From Pantoea sp. Cy-639 (GTDB taxonomy: Bacteria > Pseudomonadota > Gammaproteobacteria > Pseudomonadales > Pseudomonadaceae): DNA of 64,000 nucleotides. The stretch is taken from contig NZ_VWXI01000009.1 of assembly GCF_011752525.1 (NCBI RefSeq), forward strand, positions 124,001 through 188,000. The letters are read 5' to 3'. Each line of letters starts with the position of its first letter. The stretch's first letter is position 1. Shown here one piece after another: positions 55,614 to 64,000 of the stretch. The position numbers and the translations under genes were made by a program. The notes below the pieces were generated by a model. The model was given only the letters and a program-made list of their open reading frames with translations, made no database searches and had not been told where the DNA came from.

Positions 55614-57491
55614 ATGAAGATCTGCGCATTCCCCCTGCTCTGCCTCCCTGCCGCCACCCTGGCCGCCGAACCCACCCGCGACGACGCCCTCAAGCTCCCC
55701 GACGTATTGATCAGCGCCAGCCGCCAGGTCGAGTCGCGCACCGCCACCAGCGCCGCCAATACCGTCTTCACCCGCAGCGACATCGACCGCCTGCAGCCGT
55801 CCAGCGTCACCGACCTGCTGACGCGCGTTCCCGGTGTGCAGGTGGCCCCGACCGGTGGCCGTGGCAGCCTGCCAGGCATCTTCATCCGCGGCACCAAAGC
55901 CGCGCAGACCCTGGTGCTGGTCGATGGCGTGCGCATCGCCAACGCCACCTCCGGCGACAGCGGCCTGCAGTTTCTCGACGTCGACCAGATCGAACGGGTG
56001 GAAGTGCTGCGCGGCTCACGCTCGGCGGTGTATGGCAGCGACGCCATTGGCGGGGTGATCCAGATCTTCACCCGCCGTGGCGCCAACCAGGGCCTGCAAC
56101 CGCGCCTGCGCCTGGCGGCAGGCAGCAACCAGACCTGGCAGCGCAGCCTGGGGCTGTCCGGAGGCGACGGGGCGACGCGCTTCAACCTCGGTGCCAGCCT
56201 AGACGAGACCGCCGGCATCGACTCGACCGGAGCGTCCTTTGCCAGCGATGGCGACCACGATGCATACCGCAACCGCTCGCTGAACCTGAGCCTGAGCCAT
56301 ACCTTCAACGAACGCTTCGAGGCGGGCCTGAACCTGCTCGATAGCCGTGGGCGCAGCGAGTACGACAACCCCTATGGACGGCTGGACGAAGCCACCTGGG
56401 AAAGTTATCCACAGCAGCCTTACACAGATTTCAGTGTCAGCAGCCTGGGTACCTGGTTCGATGCCCAGCTCAATGACACCTGGCACTCCAGGCTGGAACT
56501 GGGCCACAGCGAGAACCGCGACGACAAGCGCGACAAACTCAGCGACGAGCGCTTCATCTACAACACCTATCGCGACCAGGTAACCTGGCAGAACGAACTG
56601 GCCCTCGACGAGCGCAACCAGCTGATGCTGGGTGCCGACTGGTACGAAGACCGCTTTCACGGCACGGCGAACTTCAGCGAAGACAGCCGCTGGAACCGTG
56701 CTGCATTCGCCCAGTACCGGTTCACCGGCGAGGCGTTTTCCAGCGAACTGGGCATACGTCAGGATCGCAACCAGCAATACGGCAGCCAGACGACCTGGAA
56801 CGCCAGCCTGAGCGTACCGTTGAACCCACGCAACGACATGCTGCTGTCCTACAGCGAGGGCTTCCGCGCGCCGACCTTCAACGATCTCTACGATGTCCGT
56901 TACGGCAACCCGAACCTGCGCCCCGAGCATTCGAAAAGCTATGAAGTGCAATGGCGCAGCCAACTGAGCGACAGCAGCCGCCTGGAAACCTCGCTCTACC
57001 GCACCGAACTGCGCGACGCCATCAGCTACGATGCCACGCGCAATCGGCCAGGCAATATCGCCGCCGCCCGGATCGACGGCATGGAATTGTCCCTGACCCA
57101 GGAGTGGGCGGGCTGGACCTCGCAGCTCGGCCTGGCAGTCATCGACCCACGCGACCGCAAGAGCGGCCATACCCTGGCCCGCCGTGCACGGCGAACCCTG
57201 AGCCTGGACCTTGACCGTCAGCTCGATCGTTTCAACGTCGGTGCAAGCTGGCAGGCCGTCAGCGGCAGCTACAACGACGAGGGCAACAACGACGCCATCG
57301 CCGGTTATGGTCTGCTGGGCCTGCGTGGTGGCTGGGCCGCCACCGAGGAGCTGAAGCTCGACCTGAAGCTCGACAACCTGCTGGACAAGCGCTACAGCCG
57401 CACCCTCTACAGCTACCAGGGCAACAGCTACGGCTACCGCGAAGAAGGTCGCACCTGGCTGCTGAGCCTCACCTGGACGCCGGCGCTCTAG
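55614..57491 (+). CDS. btuB: TonB-dependent vitamin B12 receptor BtuB
   Basis: Outer-membrane cobalamin receptor of 625 residues. The signal peptide (ICAFPLLCLPAATLA) is followed by a TonB-box-like stretch (LPDVLISASRQVESRTATSA), plug (TRVPGVQVAPTGGRGSLPGI, VEVLRGSRSAVYGSDAIGGV) and barrel ending SLTWTPAL. The ATG at 55614 is 6 bases after GGAG; an ATG at 55602 precedes it. It is convergent with btuF, with coding ends overlapping by 23 bases. No cobalamin riboswitch fits the 88-base gap before it. Confidence 0.88.
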   Translation: MKICAFPLLCLPAATLAAEPTRDDALKLPDVLISASRQVESRTATSAANTVFTRSDIDRLQPSSVTDLLTRVPGVQVAPTGGRGSLPGIFIRGTKAAQTLVLVDGVRIANATSGDSGLQFLDVDQIERVEVLRGSRSAVYGSDAIGGVIQIFTRRGANQGLQPRLRLAAGSNQTWQRSLGLSGGDGATRFNLGASLDETAGIDSTGASFASDGDHDAYRNRSLNLSLSHTFNERFEAGLNLLDSRGRSEYDNPYGRLDEATWESYPQQPYTDFSVSSLGTWFDAQLNDTWHSRLELGHSENRDDKRDKLSDERFIYNTYRDQVTWQNELALDERNQLMLGADWYEDRFHGTANFSEDSRWNRAAFAQYRFTGEAFSSELGIRQDRNQQYGSQTTWNASLSVPLNPRNDMLLSYSEGFRAPTFNDLYDVRYGNPNLRPEHSKSYEVQWRSQLSDSSRLETSLYRTELRDAISYDATRNRPGNIAAARIDGMELSLTQEWAGWTSQLGLAVIDPRDRKSGHTLARRARRTLSLDLDRQLDRFNVGASWQAVSGSYNDEGNNDAIAGYGLLGLRGGWAATEELKLDLKLDNLLDKRYSRTLYSYQGNSYGYREEGRTWLLSLTWTPAL

Positions 57492-58278
57492 CCGCCAGCA
57501 ATGCGCACAGGCGGGCGGTGGCGTCGATCATCTGCCCGCTGGGCCGCTCCAGGCCCTTGTCCGGCACCACTAACAGACGATCGCCCGCCACCGCGCTCAG
57601 CGCCGGCCAGTTGCGCCAACTGGCCAACTGCGCCATGTCACCGCCCAGGATCACCTCGGGATTGCGCAGCACCACCGATTCGACACTCACCTGCGGCGCC
57701 GGCTGCGACAGGTCGTCGAACACGTTGCGGGCGCCGCAGACGCGCAAGGCATCGCTGACCACCTGGCGCCCGCCCAAGGTATACAGCGGCCTGTCCCAGA
57801 CCTGGTAGAACACCCGCAACGGCGTGTCCCGGCGATACTGCTCGCGCAACCCGCGCAAGCGCTCGCGCAGGCTTGCCGCATAGACGCGGCCCTGCTCGTC
57901 ACGGCCCAACTGATGGGCGATGGCTTCGATCTGGTCGATGAGTTGGTCAAGGTTGCCGGGCTCGGCCGTGAAGATGGCGATGCCCAGGCGCCGCAACTGT
58001 TCGCGCTGGGCCGGCGCCACGCTGCCGGGCCAGAGCAGCAACAGGTCGGGCTTGAGGCTGAGCAGGCGCTCCAGGTCCAGTTGGCCCTGGCGGCCGACCG
58101 AAGGCAGCGCTTGCAACGCCTGCGGACGCTGCGCGCCGTCGAGCACGCCCACCAGCAGGTCGGCAGCGCCCAGTTCCAGCACGATTTCAGTCATCGAAGG
58201 GGCCAGGCTGACCACCCGTGGCCCGGCTTCGGCCAGGGCGCCGAAGCACAGCAGCAAGCCGGCCAGTAGCGCCCGCAT
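57469..58278 (-). CDS. btuF: Cobalamin-binding periplasmic protein BtuF
   Basis: Periplasmic vitamin B12 carrier of 269 residues in the helical-backbone binding family. The signal peptide (LLAGLLLCFGALAEA) is followed by RVVSLAPSMTEIVLELGAAD, and FYQVWDRPLYTLGGRQ, which is BtuF-specific wording. Two glutamates for the permease contact are likely in the N- and C-lobes (SVESVVLRNPEVILGG region). Its start overlaps the preceding stop by one base (TGATG). The last 23 bases overlap the end of btuB on the other strand. It supplies btuB-delivered cobalamin to a BtuCD not seen here. Confidence 0.88.
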   Translation of the reverse strand: MRALLAGLLLCFGALAEAGPRVVSLAPSMTEIVLELGAADLLVGVLDGAQRPQALQALPSVGRQGQLDLERLLSLKPDLLLLWPGSVAPAQREQLRRLGIAIFTAEPGNLDQLIDQIEAIAHQLGRDEQGRVYAASLRERLRGLREQYRRDTPLRVFYQVWDRPLYTLGGRQVVSDALRVCGARNVFDDLSQPAPQVSVESVVLRNPEVILGGDMAQLASWRNWPALSAVAGDRLLVVPDKGLERPSGQMIDATARLCALLAARAPASR

Positions 58279-58697
58279 CAGCCGAGCTGGCGCGGTATGC
58301 GATAGAGGTACAGCAGCACCACGGTGGACAGCGCCAGCAGGATCTGCGGCACCGCCTCCAGCCCGACCAGCACCGACAACGCGGCGATCCACGCCGGGAA
58401 ACAGGCGAACAGCATGGCCATGCGCCGCACCCGGGCCAGTGCGATCCAGGCCGCCGGCTCCTCGGCGCCGCCCAGCGCCTTGTCCGTGGCGATCAGCACC
58501 CGTTTGTAGGCCTGGAAGCGCGGCAGGCTGAGGAACATCGTCGCGGCGCCGGCAATGAACAGCGGCATGGCCAGCACCGGGATCAGCGCCTCGCCGCCAC
58601 CGAAGGCCCAGGCCATCACCGGCAGCGGCACCAGGCCCACCGCCAGGTACTGCCACCAGGCCAGGGCCAGCCGGCGCTTCACCTCGCCGCGAGTCAC
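58278..58697 (-). CDS. Small four-helix membrane protein between ribA and btuF
   Basis: A 139-residue protein with four hydrophobic stretches ([77 protein letters not shown]). The GTG at 58697 overlaps the ribA stop (GTGA), and its stop overlaps the btuF start. It is thus sandwiched in a tight three-gene operon. I do not recognise a family. A transport or membrane-assembly role beside the B12 and riboflavin genes is possible but unproved. Confidence 0.7.
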   Translation of the reverse strand: MTRGEVKRRLALAWWQYLAVGLVPLPVMAWAFGGGEALIPVLAMPLFIAGAATMFLSLPRFQAYKRVLIATDKALGGAEEPAAWIALARVRRMAMLFACFPAWIAALSVLVGLEAVPQILLALSTVVLLYLYRIPRQLG

Positions 58698-59311
58698 GCC
58701 TGGGGCACCTCGCCCTGGTGCTTGTTGCCCATCATGTGGCCAAGCTTGTCGGCCTTGGTGGCCAGGTACAGGCGGTTGTGCGGGTTGTGGCCGGTGTGCA
58801 GCGGCACGCGCTCGGCAACCTTGATGTTCATGTCGGTCAGTGCCTTGACCTTGCGCGGGTTGTTGGTCATCAGGCGCAGCGAGGTGACCCCCAGGTGCTC
58901 GAGCATCGGCAGGCACATGGCGTAGTCGCGCTGGTCGGCGGCGAAGCCCAGGCGCTCGTTGGCCTCGACGGTGTCGGCACCGCCGTCCTGCAGCTCGTAG
59001 GCGCGGATCTTGTTCAGCAAGCCGATGCCACGCCCTTCCTGGCGCAGGTACAGCAGCACGCCGCGGCCTTCACGGGCGATGGCCTGCAGCGCCGCTTCCA
59101 GCTGCGAGCCGCAGTCGCAGCGCTGGCTGAACAAGGCATCGCCAGTCAGGCACTCGGAGTGCAGGCGCCCCAGCACCGGCTCGCCGTCACCGATGTCACC
59201 CAGGCTGAGCACCACGTGCTCGCGGCCAGTGGCTTCGTCGAGAAAGCCATGCATGGTGAAGATCGCGAAGGGAGTCGGGAGTTTAGAGGCGGCAACAAAG
59301 ACGACGGGCAC
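58694..59311 (-). CDS. ribA: GTP cyclohydrolase II
   Basis: First committed enzyme of riboflavin synthesis; opens GTP to the pyrimidine diamine. It has 205 residues from the GTG at 59311, which has AGGAG 6 bases upstream; an ATG at 59341 has none. Zinc-binding cysteines are in [21 protein letters not shown] and the catalytic region is [28 protein letters not shown] is also diagnostic. It heads ribA-membrane protein-btuF. Confidence 0.94.
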   Translation of the reverse strand: MPVVFVAASKLPTPFAIFTMHGFLDEATGREHVVLSLGDIGDGEPVLGRLHSECLTGDALFSQRCDCGSQLEAALQAIAREGRGVLLYLRQEGRGIGLLNKIRAYELQDGGADTVEANERLGFAADQRDYAMCLPMLEHLGVTSLRLMTNNPRKVKALTDMNIKVAERVPLHTGHNPHNRLYLATKADKLGHMMGNKHQGEVPQA

Positions 59312-59463
59312 GTTGTGCTCCTGGAAAGTAGGAAATTTCAATTCGCCCGATTGTATCAGCAGCCCGGCACCGGTGCGCAGGCTGAATATCGCCGCTTAAG
59401 ATCGAAAAGTTCGATGCTTGGACCGCCTCGCTGGCGTAGCAGGCGACGCAATGGCTGACAGTC

Positions 59464-60186
59464 TCAGAACGGATACGGCTGCTTCCAGCGCTCGAAGATC
59501 GGCTTCAGTTCACCACTGCGCACCAATTGCTCCATGCGCCGGTCGAACAGGTCACGCAGCGCCTTGCCCTGCTCGCTGCGGGTGAACGCCAGGAACAACG
59601 GCAGCTCGGCGACATGGGTGCGACGGAAATCCTGCGGATTAGGCGCCTGGGAGAGCACGTAGTCCACCTCGGCCAAGGCATCGACGTAGTAGTCCACCCG
59701 ATCATGCTCGAGCATCGGCAGGATCCCCTCGCGGCGCTGGATCTCGCGGAAACTGCGGACGTTCGGTAGGTAGTTGGCATAGGCGTAGCCCCGCACCCAG
59801 GCCAGTCGGTACTGGCCGATGGTCTCGAGGGTAGGCGCAGGCTTGCTGGTCAGGCCCAGGGCATAGATATGATCCATGTCGAAGTGCCAGCGCGGGTACA
59901 GGTTGTCTTCGTTCTCTTCCTGGTACGAACCGACCCAGGCATCGGCCTCGCCCCGCTTGACCAGCCCCACCGCGCGGCTGTACGGCGCACTCTTCGCGAC
60001 GACCTTGACGCCGGCCGGCTCGAACACCTTGCGCAACACATCCCAGGCCAGCCCAGTGCCGTCGGCGTTGGTGTAGTCCAGCCATTGCTCGCTCACCAGG
60101 CGCACCTGGCTCGGTGCCTCGCGGGCCATCACGCCCGGCCCGGCGATCAACAGCATCGCCGCCAGCAACACGGTTCTCAAGGACAT
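59464..60186 (-). CDS. Periplasmic amino-acid-type binding protein (PBPb family)
   Basis: A 240-residue periplasmic protein with a signal peptide (LRTVLLAAMLLIAGPGVMAR). Family 3 solute-binding features: WLDYTNADGTGLAWDVLRKV, SAPYSRAVGLVKRGEADAWV and the C-terminal LRDLFDRRMEQLVRSGELKP (typical end helix). GGGAG is 7 bases before the ATG at 60186. No permease or ATPase is adjacent, so it may be a stand-alone sensor-type protein or an orphan of a transporter. The ligand is unknown. Confidence 0.75.
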   Translation of the reverse strand: MSLRTVLLAAMLLIAGPGVMAREAPSQVRLVSEQWLDYTNADGTGLAWDVLRKVFEPAGVKVVAKSAPYSRAVGLVKRGEADAWVGSYQEENEDNLYPRWHFDMDHIYALGLTSKPAPTLETIGQYRLAWVRGYAYANYLPNVRSFREIQRREGILPMLEHDRVDYYVDALAEVDYVLSQAPNPQDFRRTHVAELPLFLAFTRSEQGKALRDLFDRRMEQLVRSGELKPIFERWKQPYPF

Positions 60187-60202
60187 CGCAACACTCCCTG
60201 TC

Positions 60203-60706
60203 TCAGGCAAACGCCCACACCAGCACCTGCATGCCCAGCCAGGCGAACACGCCGGCCAGGATATCGTCGAGCATGATCCCGAATCCGCCATGCACATGAC
60301 GATCTACCCAACGGATCGGCCACGGCTTGAGGATGTCGAAGAAACGGAACAGCAGGAACCCCGCAAGCAGCCACTGCCAGCCTTCCGGCACCAGCCACAG
60401 GGTGATCCACATGCCGACGATCTCGTCCCAGACGATGCCTTCATGATCGTGCACGCGCAGGTCGTTGGCCACCTTGCCGCACAGCCACACGCCGAACAAC
60501 ATGCTGACGCCCAGCAGCAGCCAGTAGCCCCAGTCCGGCAGCATCTGCCACAGCGGAATGAACGGCAGCGCCACCAGCGAGCCCCAGGTACCCGGGGCTT
60601 TGGGCAAGGTCCCGGAGCCAAAGCCGAAGGCGATGAAGTGCCAGGGGTTGCGCCAGACCGAAGGCGGAACGAACTCCGCAGGCACCTGGTTGGGGTGGTC
60701 GGTCAC
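60203..60706 (-). CDS. pgpA: Phosphatidylglycerophosphatase A
   Basis: Removes phosphate from phosphatidylglycerol phosphate in phospholipid synthesis. It has 167 residues. The family core FGSGTLPKAPGTWGSLVALP and RVHDHEGIVWDEIVGMWITL (with acidic active-site residues) are clear, as is DILAGVFAWLGMQVL. Three to four hydrophobic segments anchor it. It overlaps thiL by 4 bases at the end of the ribE-ribBX-ribH-nusB-thiL-pgpA order seen in pseudomonads. Confidence 0.94.
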   Translation of the reverse strand: MTDHPNQVPAEFVPPSVWRNPWHFIAFGFGSGTLPKAPGTWGSLVALPFIPLWQMLPDWGYWLLLGVSMLFGVWLCGKVANDLRVHDHEGIVWDEIVGMWITLWLVPEGWQWLLAGFLLFRFFDILKPWPIRWVDRHVHGGFGIMLDDILAGVFAWLGMQVLVWAFA

Positions 60707-61677
60707 GGTGTCTCCCTAAAATGTTGATAGCCCCGTTGGTCGGGGGTGATGTCCTGGCCCTGGCTGTCGCGCAGGGTCACGCCCTCGCCGGCGAGCACAC
60801 GGCCAATCACATGCACGGTCATGAAGTTGCGCTCCAGGTCCGGTATCGCCGCCAGGGTATCGGGCGCGATGGTGAACGCCAGCACGTAGTCGTCGCCGCC
60901 GCTCAAGGCCGCCTGTCGGGCGCCCTGCGGGCCGAGGAAGGTCTCCAGTTCAGGAGACACTGGCACCTGCTCCAGGCTCACCTCGAGGGCGACGCCGGAG
61001 GCCTTGGCAATGTGGCCGCAATCGGCCAGAAGGCCATCGGAGATATCCAGGGCCGCGCTGGCGCGGCCGAGCAGAGACTGGCCCAGGTTCAGCTGTGGCA
61101 TCGGCGACCAGTACTGCCCCAGCAGCGGTTCGGCCACGGCCCTCGGCGCCTCGCGCTCGCCCAGCACCAGCGGCAGCGCCCCGGCGGCATTGCCCAGGCA
61201 GCCGCCGACACACAGCAGGTCGCCCGGCCGTGCGCCACTGCGGCGCAGCGCCTGGCCGGCAGGCACCCTGCCGAACACGGTGACGGTAATGCTCAACGGA
61301 CCACGGGTGGTGTCGCCACCGATCAGCGCCATGCGGCAACGATGGGCCATGCGACTGAGGCCGTCGGCAAAGGCCTCAAGCCAGCCAGGGCCGAACTCGG
61401 GCAGCGTCAGCGCCAAGGTGAAGCCGATAGCGCTGGCGCCCATGGCGGCCAGGTCGCTGGCCGCCACGGCCAACGCACGCTGACCCAGCAAGCGCGGGTC
61501 GCAGAGGACGGGGAAATGCACACCGGCCACGAGCGTGTCGGTGGAAATCGCCAGCTGCTCGCCGGCGGGGATGTCGAGCAGGGCGCAGTCGTCGCCGATG
61601 CCCAGGGCCACGCCCTCGCCGCCCTGCGCACAGGGCGCGGCGGCGAAGTAATGACGGATCAGCTCGAACTCACCCAT
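60703..61677 (-). CDS. thiL: Thiamine-monophosphate kinase
   Basis: Phosphorylates thiamine monophosphate to thiamine diphosphate. It has 324 residues. The ATP-binding pattern (GIGDDCALLDIPAGEQLAIS, STDTLVAGVHFP) and ALIGGDTTRGPLSITVTVFG are diagnostic, with ALDISDGLLADCGHIAKASG. It follows nusB by 18 bases and overlaps pgpA. The product is the cofactor of Dxs, encoded earlier in the window. Confidence 0.95.
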   Translation of the reverse strand: MGEFELIRHYFAAAPCAQGGEGVALGIGDDCALLDIPAGEQLAISTDTLVAGVHFPVLCDPRLLGQRALAVAASDLAAMGASAIGFTLALTLPEFGPGWLEAFADGLSRMAHRCRMALIGGDTTRGPLSITVTVFGRVPAGQALRRSGARPGDLLCVGGCLGNAAGALPLVLGEREAPRAVAEPLLGQYWSPMPQLNLGQSLLGRASAALDISDGLLADCGHIAKASGVALEVSLEQVPVSPELETFLGPQGARQAALSGGDDYVLAFTIAPDTLAAIPDLERNFMTVHVIGRVLAGEGVTLRDSQGQDITPDQRGYQHFRETP

Positions 61678-61695
61678 GGCTGGTCAGCGCCGTTA

Positions 61696-62196
61696 TCAGC
61701 GCTTGTTCGCCCGGACTTCCGCTTCACGCAGGCGCGGCGCCAGCTTGTCCAGCACACCGTTGACGAACTTGTGCCCGTCGGTTGCGCCGAAGACTTTCGC
61801 CAGTTCCACACCTTCGTTGATCACCACGCGGTACGGTACGTCGGCGCGCATCATGAATTCCCAGGCCGACAGGCGCAGCACGGACAGCTCGACCGGGTCG
61901 AGCTCTTCCAGCGGGGTGTCCAGGCAGGGTTTGAGCGCTTCGTCGATCTCGACCTTCTTCGCCGGGACCCCATGCAGGATCTCGCGGAAGTAGGCACCGT
62001 CCACGTCGGAGAAATCGTTATCGACCCGGAACTGCGCTTCCACTTCGTTCAGCGAGTGCTTGGCCATGTGCCATTGATAGAGCGCTTGCGTGGCGAGCTT
62101 GCGGGCTTCGCGACGCTTGGCGCTCTTCGACGGCTTGCCGGCATCCGCAGGTTTTGGATCGCGCGGGTTGAAACGATCGCTTTCGTCGCTAATCAC
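61696..62196 (-). CDS. nusB: Transcription antitermination factor NusB
   Basis: NusB, 166 residues, binds boxA RNA with S10 and is needed for rRNA antitermination. The helical core has [40 protein letters not shown] and [20 protein letters not shown]. The start is the GTG at 62196, overlapping the ribH stop (GTGA), typical for Pseudomonas. The order ribH-nusB-thiL is conserved. Confidence 0.95.
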   Translation of the reverse strand: MISDESDRFNPRDPKPADAGKPSKSAKRREARKLATQALYQWHMAKHSLNEVEAQFRVDNDFSDVDGAYFREILHGVPAKKVEIDEALKPCLDTPLEELDPVELSVLRLSAWEFMMRADVPYRVVINEGVELAKVFGATDGHKFVNGVLDKLAPRLREAEVRANKR

Positions 62197-62669
62197 TTGG
62201 CCTCCAACTGCGCCAGCAGGCTGACCATTTCCAGGGCGGACAGGGCAGCTTCGGCACCTTTGTTGCCGGCCTTGGTGCCGGAACGCTCGATGGCCTGCTC
62301 GATGGAGTCGACGGTCAGGACGCCGAAGGCCACCGGGACACCGAACTCCATGGACACCTGGGCCAGGCCCTTGGTGCACTCGCCCGCCACGTATTCGAAG
62401 TGCGGGGTACCGCCACGAATCACCGCGCCCAGGGCGATGATCGCGTCATAGGCGCCCTGCTGGGCGACTTTCTGTGCGACCAGCGGGATCTCGAAAGCGC
62501 CCGGGGCACGGATGATGGTGATGTCGCTTTCGCTGACGCCGTGGCGTACCAGGGCATCGACTGCGCCGCTGACCAGGCTTTCGACGACAAAGCTGTTGAA
62601 GCGGCCAACCACCAAAGCATAGCGACCTTTGGGGGCGATGAAGGTACCTTCGATGGTCTTCAGGGTCAT
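62193..62669 (-). CDS. ribH: 6,7-dimethyl-8-ribityllumazine synthase
   Basis: Joins the pyrimidine intermediate with dihydroxybutanone phosphate to form lumazine, the penultimate step to riboflavin. It has 158 residues. [20 protein letters not shown] is the substrate-binding start and [20 protein letters not shown], with the catalytic histidine, is the signature. It lies between ribBX and nusB. A stem-loop is found upstream. Confidence 0.96.
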   Translation of the reverse strand: MTLKTIEGTFIAPKGRYALVVGRFNSFVVESLVSGAVDALVRHGVSESDITIIRAPGAFEIPLVAQKVAQQGAYDAIIALGAVIRGGTPHFEYVAGECTKGLAQVSMEFGVPVAFGVLTVDSIEQAIERSGTKAGNKGAEAALSALEMVSLLAQLEAK

Positions 62670-62692
62670 TCCGGAGTTCTCATCTTCAAGAG

Positions 62693-62716
62693 CGAGGCCG
62701 CGCTGTGGCGGCCTCG
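62693..62716 (-). promoter_or_regulatory. Hairpin between ribBX and ribH
   Basis: CGAGGCCG and CGGCCTCG form a perfect 8-bp stem around eight bases in the 91-base ribBX-ribH gap. There is no T-run. It may adjust the ratio of the two proteins. Confidence 0.5.
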
Positions 62717-62760
62717 GGAGGGTTTTGACTCGAGCGGGAGGGCGAACGGGCCGCCTCAAG

Positions 62761-63852
62761 TCACTCGGAGGGCACGTATTCTACAACTTCCAGATCGAAT
62801 CCGGATATCGCATTGAACTTCATCGGCGAACTCATCAGGCGCATCTTGCGCACACCGAGGTCGCGCAGGATCTGCGAGCCGGCACCGACGGTGCTGTAGG
62901 TGGTCGGTGCCTTGGGCTGCGCGTCGCCCGCGCTTTCGCGGATGTGCGCCAGCAGCACGTCGCCGTCCAGCGGGTGGCCCAGCAGCAGTACCACGCCGCT
63001 GCCGGCCTCGGCCACGGCAGCCATGGCCGCGCGCAGGCTCCAGCGTCCCGGCTGCTTGACCAGCAGCAGGTCGCGCAGCGGCTCCATGTTGTGTACCCGC
63101 ACCAGGGTCGGCTCTTCGGCGCAGATCTTGCCCAGGGTCAGGGCCATGTGCACGTCGCCTTCCACCGAATCACGGTAGGTGACCAGGTTGAACTCGCCCA
63201 GCTCGCTCTCGATCAACTGCTCGGAGACGCGTTGCACGGTACGCTCGTGGATCATGCGGTAGTGGATCAGGTCGGCGATGGTGCCGATCTTCAGGCCGTG
63301 CTCGGCGGCGAACACTTCCAGCTCGGCGCGACGCGACATGGTGCCGTCGTCGTTCATCACCTCGCAGATCACGCCGCTCGGCTCGAAGCCGGCCATGCGC
63401 GCCAGGTCGCAGGCCGCTTCGGTGTGGCCGGCGCGGGCCAGGGTACCGCCCGGCTGGGCCATCAGCGGGAAGATGTGGCCTGGACTGACGATGTCCTCGG
63501 CCTTGGCGTCCCTGGCCGCCGCAGCCTGCACGGTGCGTGCGCGGTCGGCGGCGGAAATGCCGGTGGTGACGCCTTCGGCGGCCTCGATCGACACGGTGAA
63601 CTTGGTGCCGAAGCCCGAGCCGTTGCGCGGCGCCATCAGCGGCAGCTTCAGGGTTTCGCAGCGTTCGCGGGACATCGGCATGCAGATCAGGCCGCGGGCG
63701 TGCTTGGCCATGAAGTTGATGTGCTCGGCCTGGCAGCACTCGGCCGCCATGATGATGTCGCCTTCGTTCTCGCGATCTTCGTCATCCATGAGGATGACCA
63801 TTTTGCCCTGGCGGATGTCTTCGACCAGTTCTTCGATGCTGTTGAGCGCCAC
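62761..63852 (-). CDS. RibBX: DHBP synthase fused to a degenerate GTP-cyclohydrolase-II domain
   Basis: A 363-residue protein. The N-terminal half (about 1-200) is a full DHBP synthase ([53 protein letters not shown]). The C-terminal half is shaped like GTP cyclohydrolase II ([18 protein letters not shown]) but its zinc cysteines and LRQEGRG-type catalytic loop are absent ([33 protein letters not shown]). It therefore cannot be a GCHII; ribA supplies that activity. I start at the GTG at 63852 with AGGGGG upstream. A second DHBP synthase to ribB at 9.7 kb. Confidence 0.9.
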   Translation of the reverse strand: MALNSIEELVEDIRQGKMVILMDDEDRENEGDIIMAAECCQAEHINFMAKHARGLICMPMSRERCETLKLPLMAPRNGSGFGTKFTVSIEAAEGVTTGISAADRARTVQAAAARDAKAEDIVSPGHIFPLMAQPGGTLARAGHTEAACDLARMAGFEPSGVICEVMNDDGTMSRRAELEVFAAEHGLKIGTIADLIHYRMIHERTVQRVSEQLIESELGEFNLVTYRDSVEGDVHMALTLGKICAEEPTLVRVHNMEPLRDLLLVKQPGRWSLRAAMAAVAEAGSGVVLLLGHPLDGDVLLAHIRESAGDAQPKAPTTYSTVGAGSQILRDLGVRKMRLMSSPMKFNAISGFDLEVVEYVPSE

Positions 63853-63870
63853 GCGGCACCCCCTTCTCAA

Positions 63871-64000
63871 TCAGGATTTCAAGAAGCCGTTGGCGGCCAG
63901 GAAGCTTTCGGTGATGCCACTGCCCTTGCTCGGCTCGGCGGCCTTGTCACCCAGCAGCAGACGCTCCAGGTAACGGGCCAGCAGGTCGACCTCAAGGTTC
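63871..64000 (-). CDS. ribE: Riboflavin synthase alpha chain (C-terminal end only)
   Basis: Reading the minus strand from the right edge gives NLEVDLLARYLERLLLGDKA, then AEPSKGSGITESFLAANGFL and KS before the stop at 63871. NLEVDLLARYLERL is the standard C-terminus of riboflavin synthase (RibE/RibC). The rest lies beyond the window. Its position just upstream of ribBX (18 bases) confirms the rib operon order. Confidence 0.9.
   Translation of the reverse strand, partial: NLEVDLLARYLERLLLGDKAAEPSKGSGITESFLAANGFLKS

Noticed and set aside
59341..59343. Upstream ATG as ribA start
   Set aside because: No ribosome site; the GTG at 59311 has AGGAG at the right distance and gives the normal 205-residue length.

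Overview
The window is GC-rich gammaproteobacterial chromosome, almost certainly from a fluorescent Pseudomonas of the P. putida group. The basis is the mix of Pseudomonas-type genes (azurin, hitAB without an ATPase, DUF3077, FecI/FecR systems), the rpsF-rpsR-(membrane protein)-rplI-dnaB and rlmB-rnr order, and many intergenic REP palindromes of the two kinds common in that group (core GGGCAAGCCCGCTCCCAC and core GCAGGAGCGGCC). Almost every base is in a gene. I see no prophage, insertion sequence, integron or CRISPR array.

Layout. 1-1.75 kb: an orphan luxE-luxC (fatty aldehyde) pair cut by the left edge. 2.1-7.7 kb: a Fur/ECF-sigma controlled TonB receptor with FecI/FecR-type regulators and an IroE/PfeE-like siderophore esterase. 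7.7-9.5 kb: intact rtcB between two frameshifted gene remnants. 9.5-10.4 kb: FMN riboswitch and ribB. 10.5-13.2 kb: cbpM-cbpA divergent from a YegD-like Hsp70. 13.3-24.1 kb: single transporters, regulators and stress genes (AI-2E permease, PsiF, AraC/EamA pair, lipase, OsmE, ferritin-like protein, AsmA, a 45-bp-repeat secreted protein, TetR, AGE epimerase, SDR). 24.1-24.8 kb: non-coding, with a cluster of DnaA-box-like sequences. 24.8-29.9 kb: the livKHMGF branched-chain amino acid transporter behind a near-perfect sigma-54 promoter. 30.3-34 kb: pncB-nadE, azurin, a LOG-family gene. 34-43.7 kb: YgiQ, dnaB, rplI, rpsR, rpsF, rlmB, rnr. 43.8-44.2 kb: two tandem tRNA-Leu(CAG) genes. 44.4-47 kb: hitAB iron importer. 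47-48.3 kb: a DUF3077 unit with a highly structured RNA leader, and a GNAT acetyltransferase. 48.3-52 kb: an MBOAT/SGNH O-acetylation operon. 52.3-55.5 kb: xseB-ispA-dxs. 55.6-58.3 kb: btuB convergent with ribA-(membrane protein)-btuF. 59.5-64 kb: a periplasmic binding protein, then ribE-ribBX-ribH-nusB-thiL-pgpA.

How the parts connect. Riboflavin supply is split: a housekeeping ribE-ribBX-ribH-nusB-thiL-pgpA operon, a separate ribA operon shared with btuF, and a second stand-alone DHBP synthase (ribB) under an FMN riboswitch. Iron acquisition appears twice (sigma-controlled receptor plus esterase; hitAB). Isoprenoid precursor genes (ispA, dxs) lie beside xseB. The most unusual material is the DUF3077 leader with a possible pseudoknot, the DnaA-box cluster far from any dnaA gene, the eroded rtcB operon and the orphan luxEC pair. 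All functions are inferred from reading the sequence; no database search was run.
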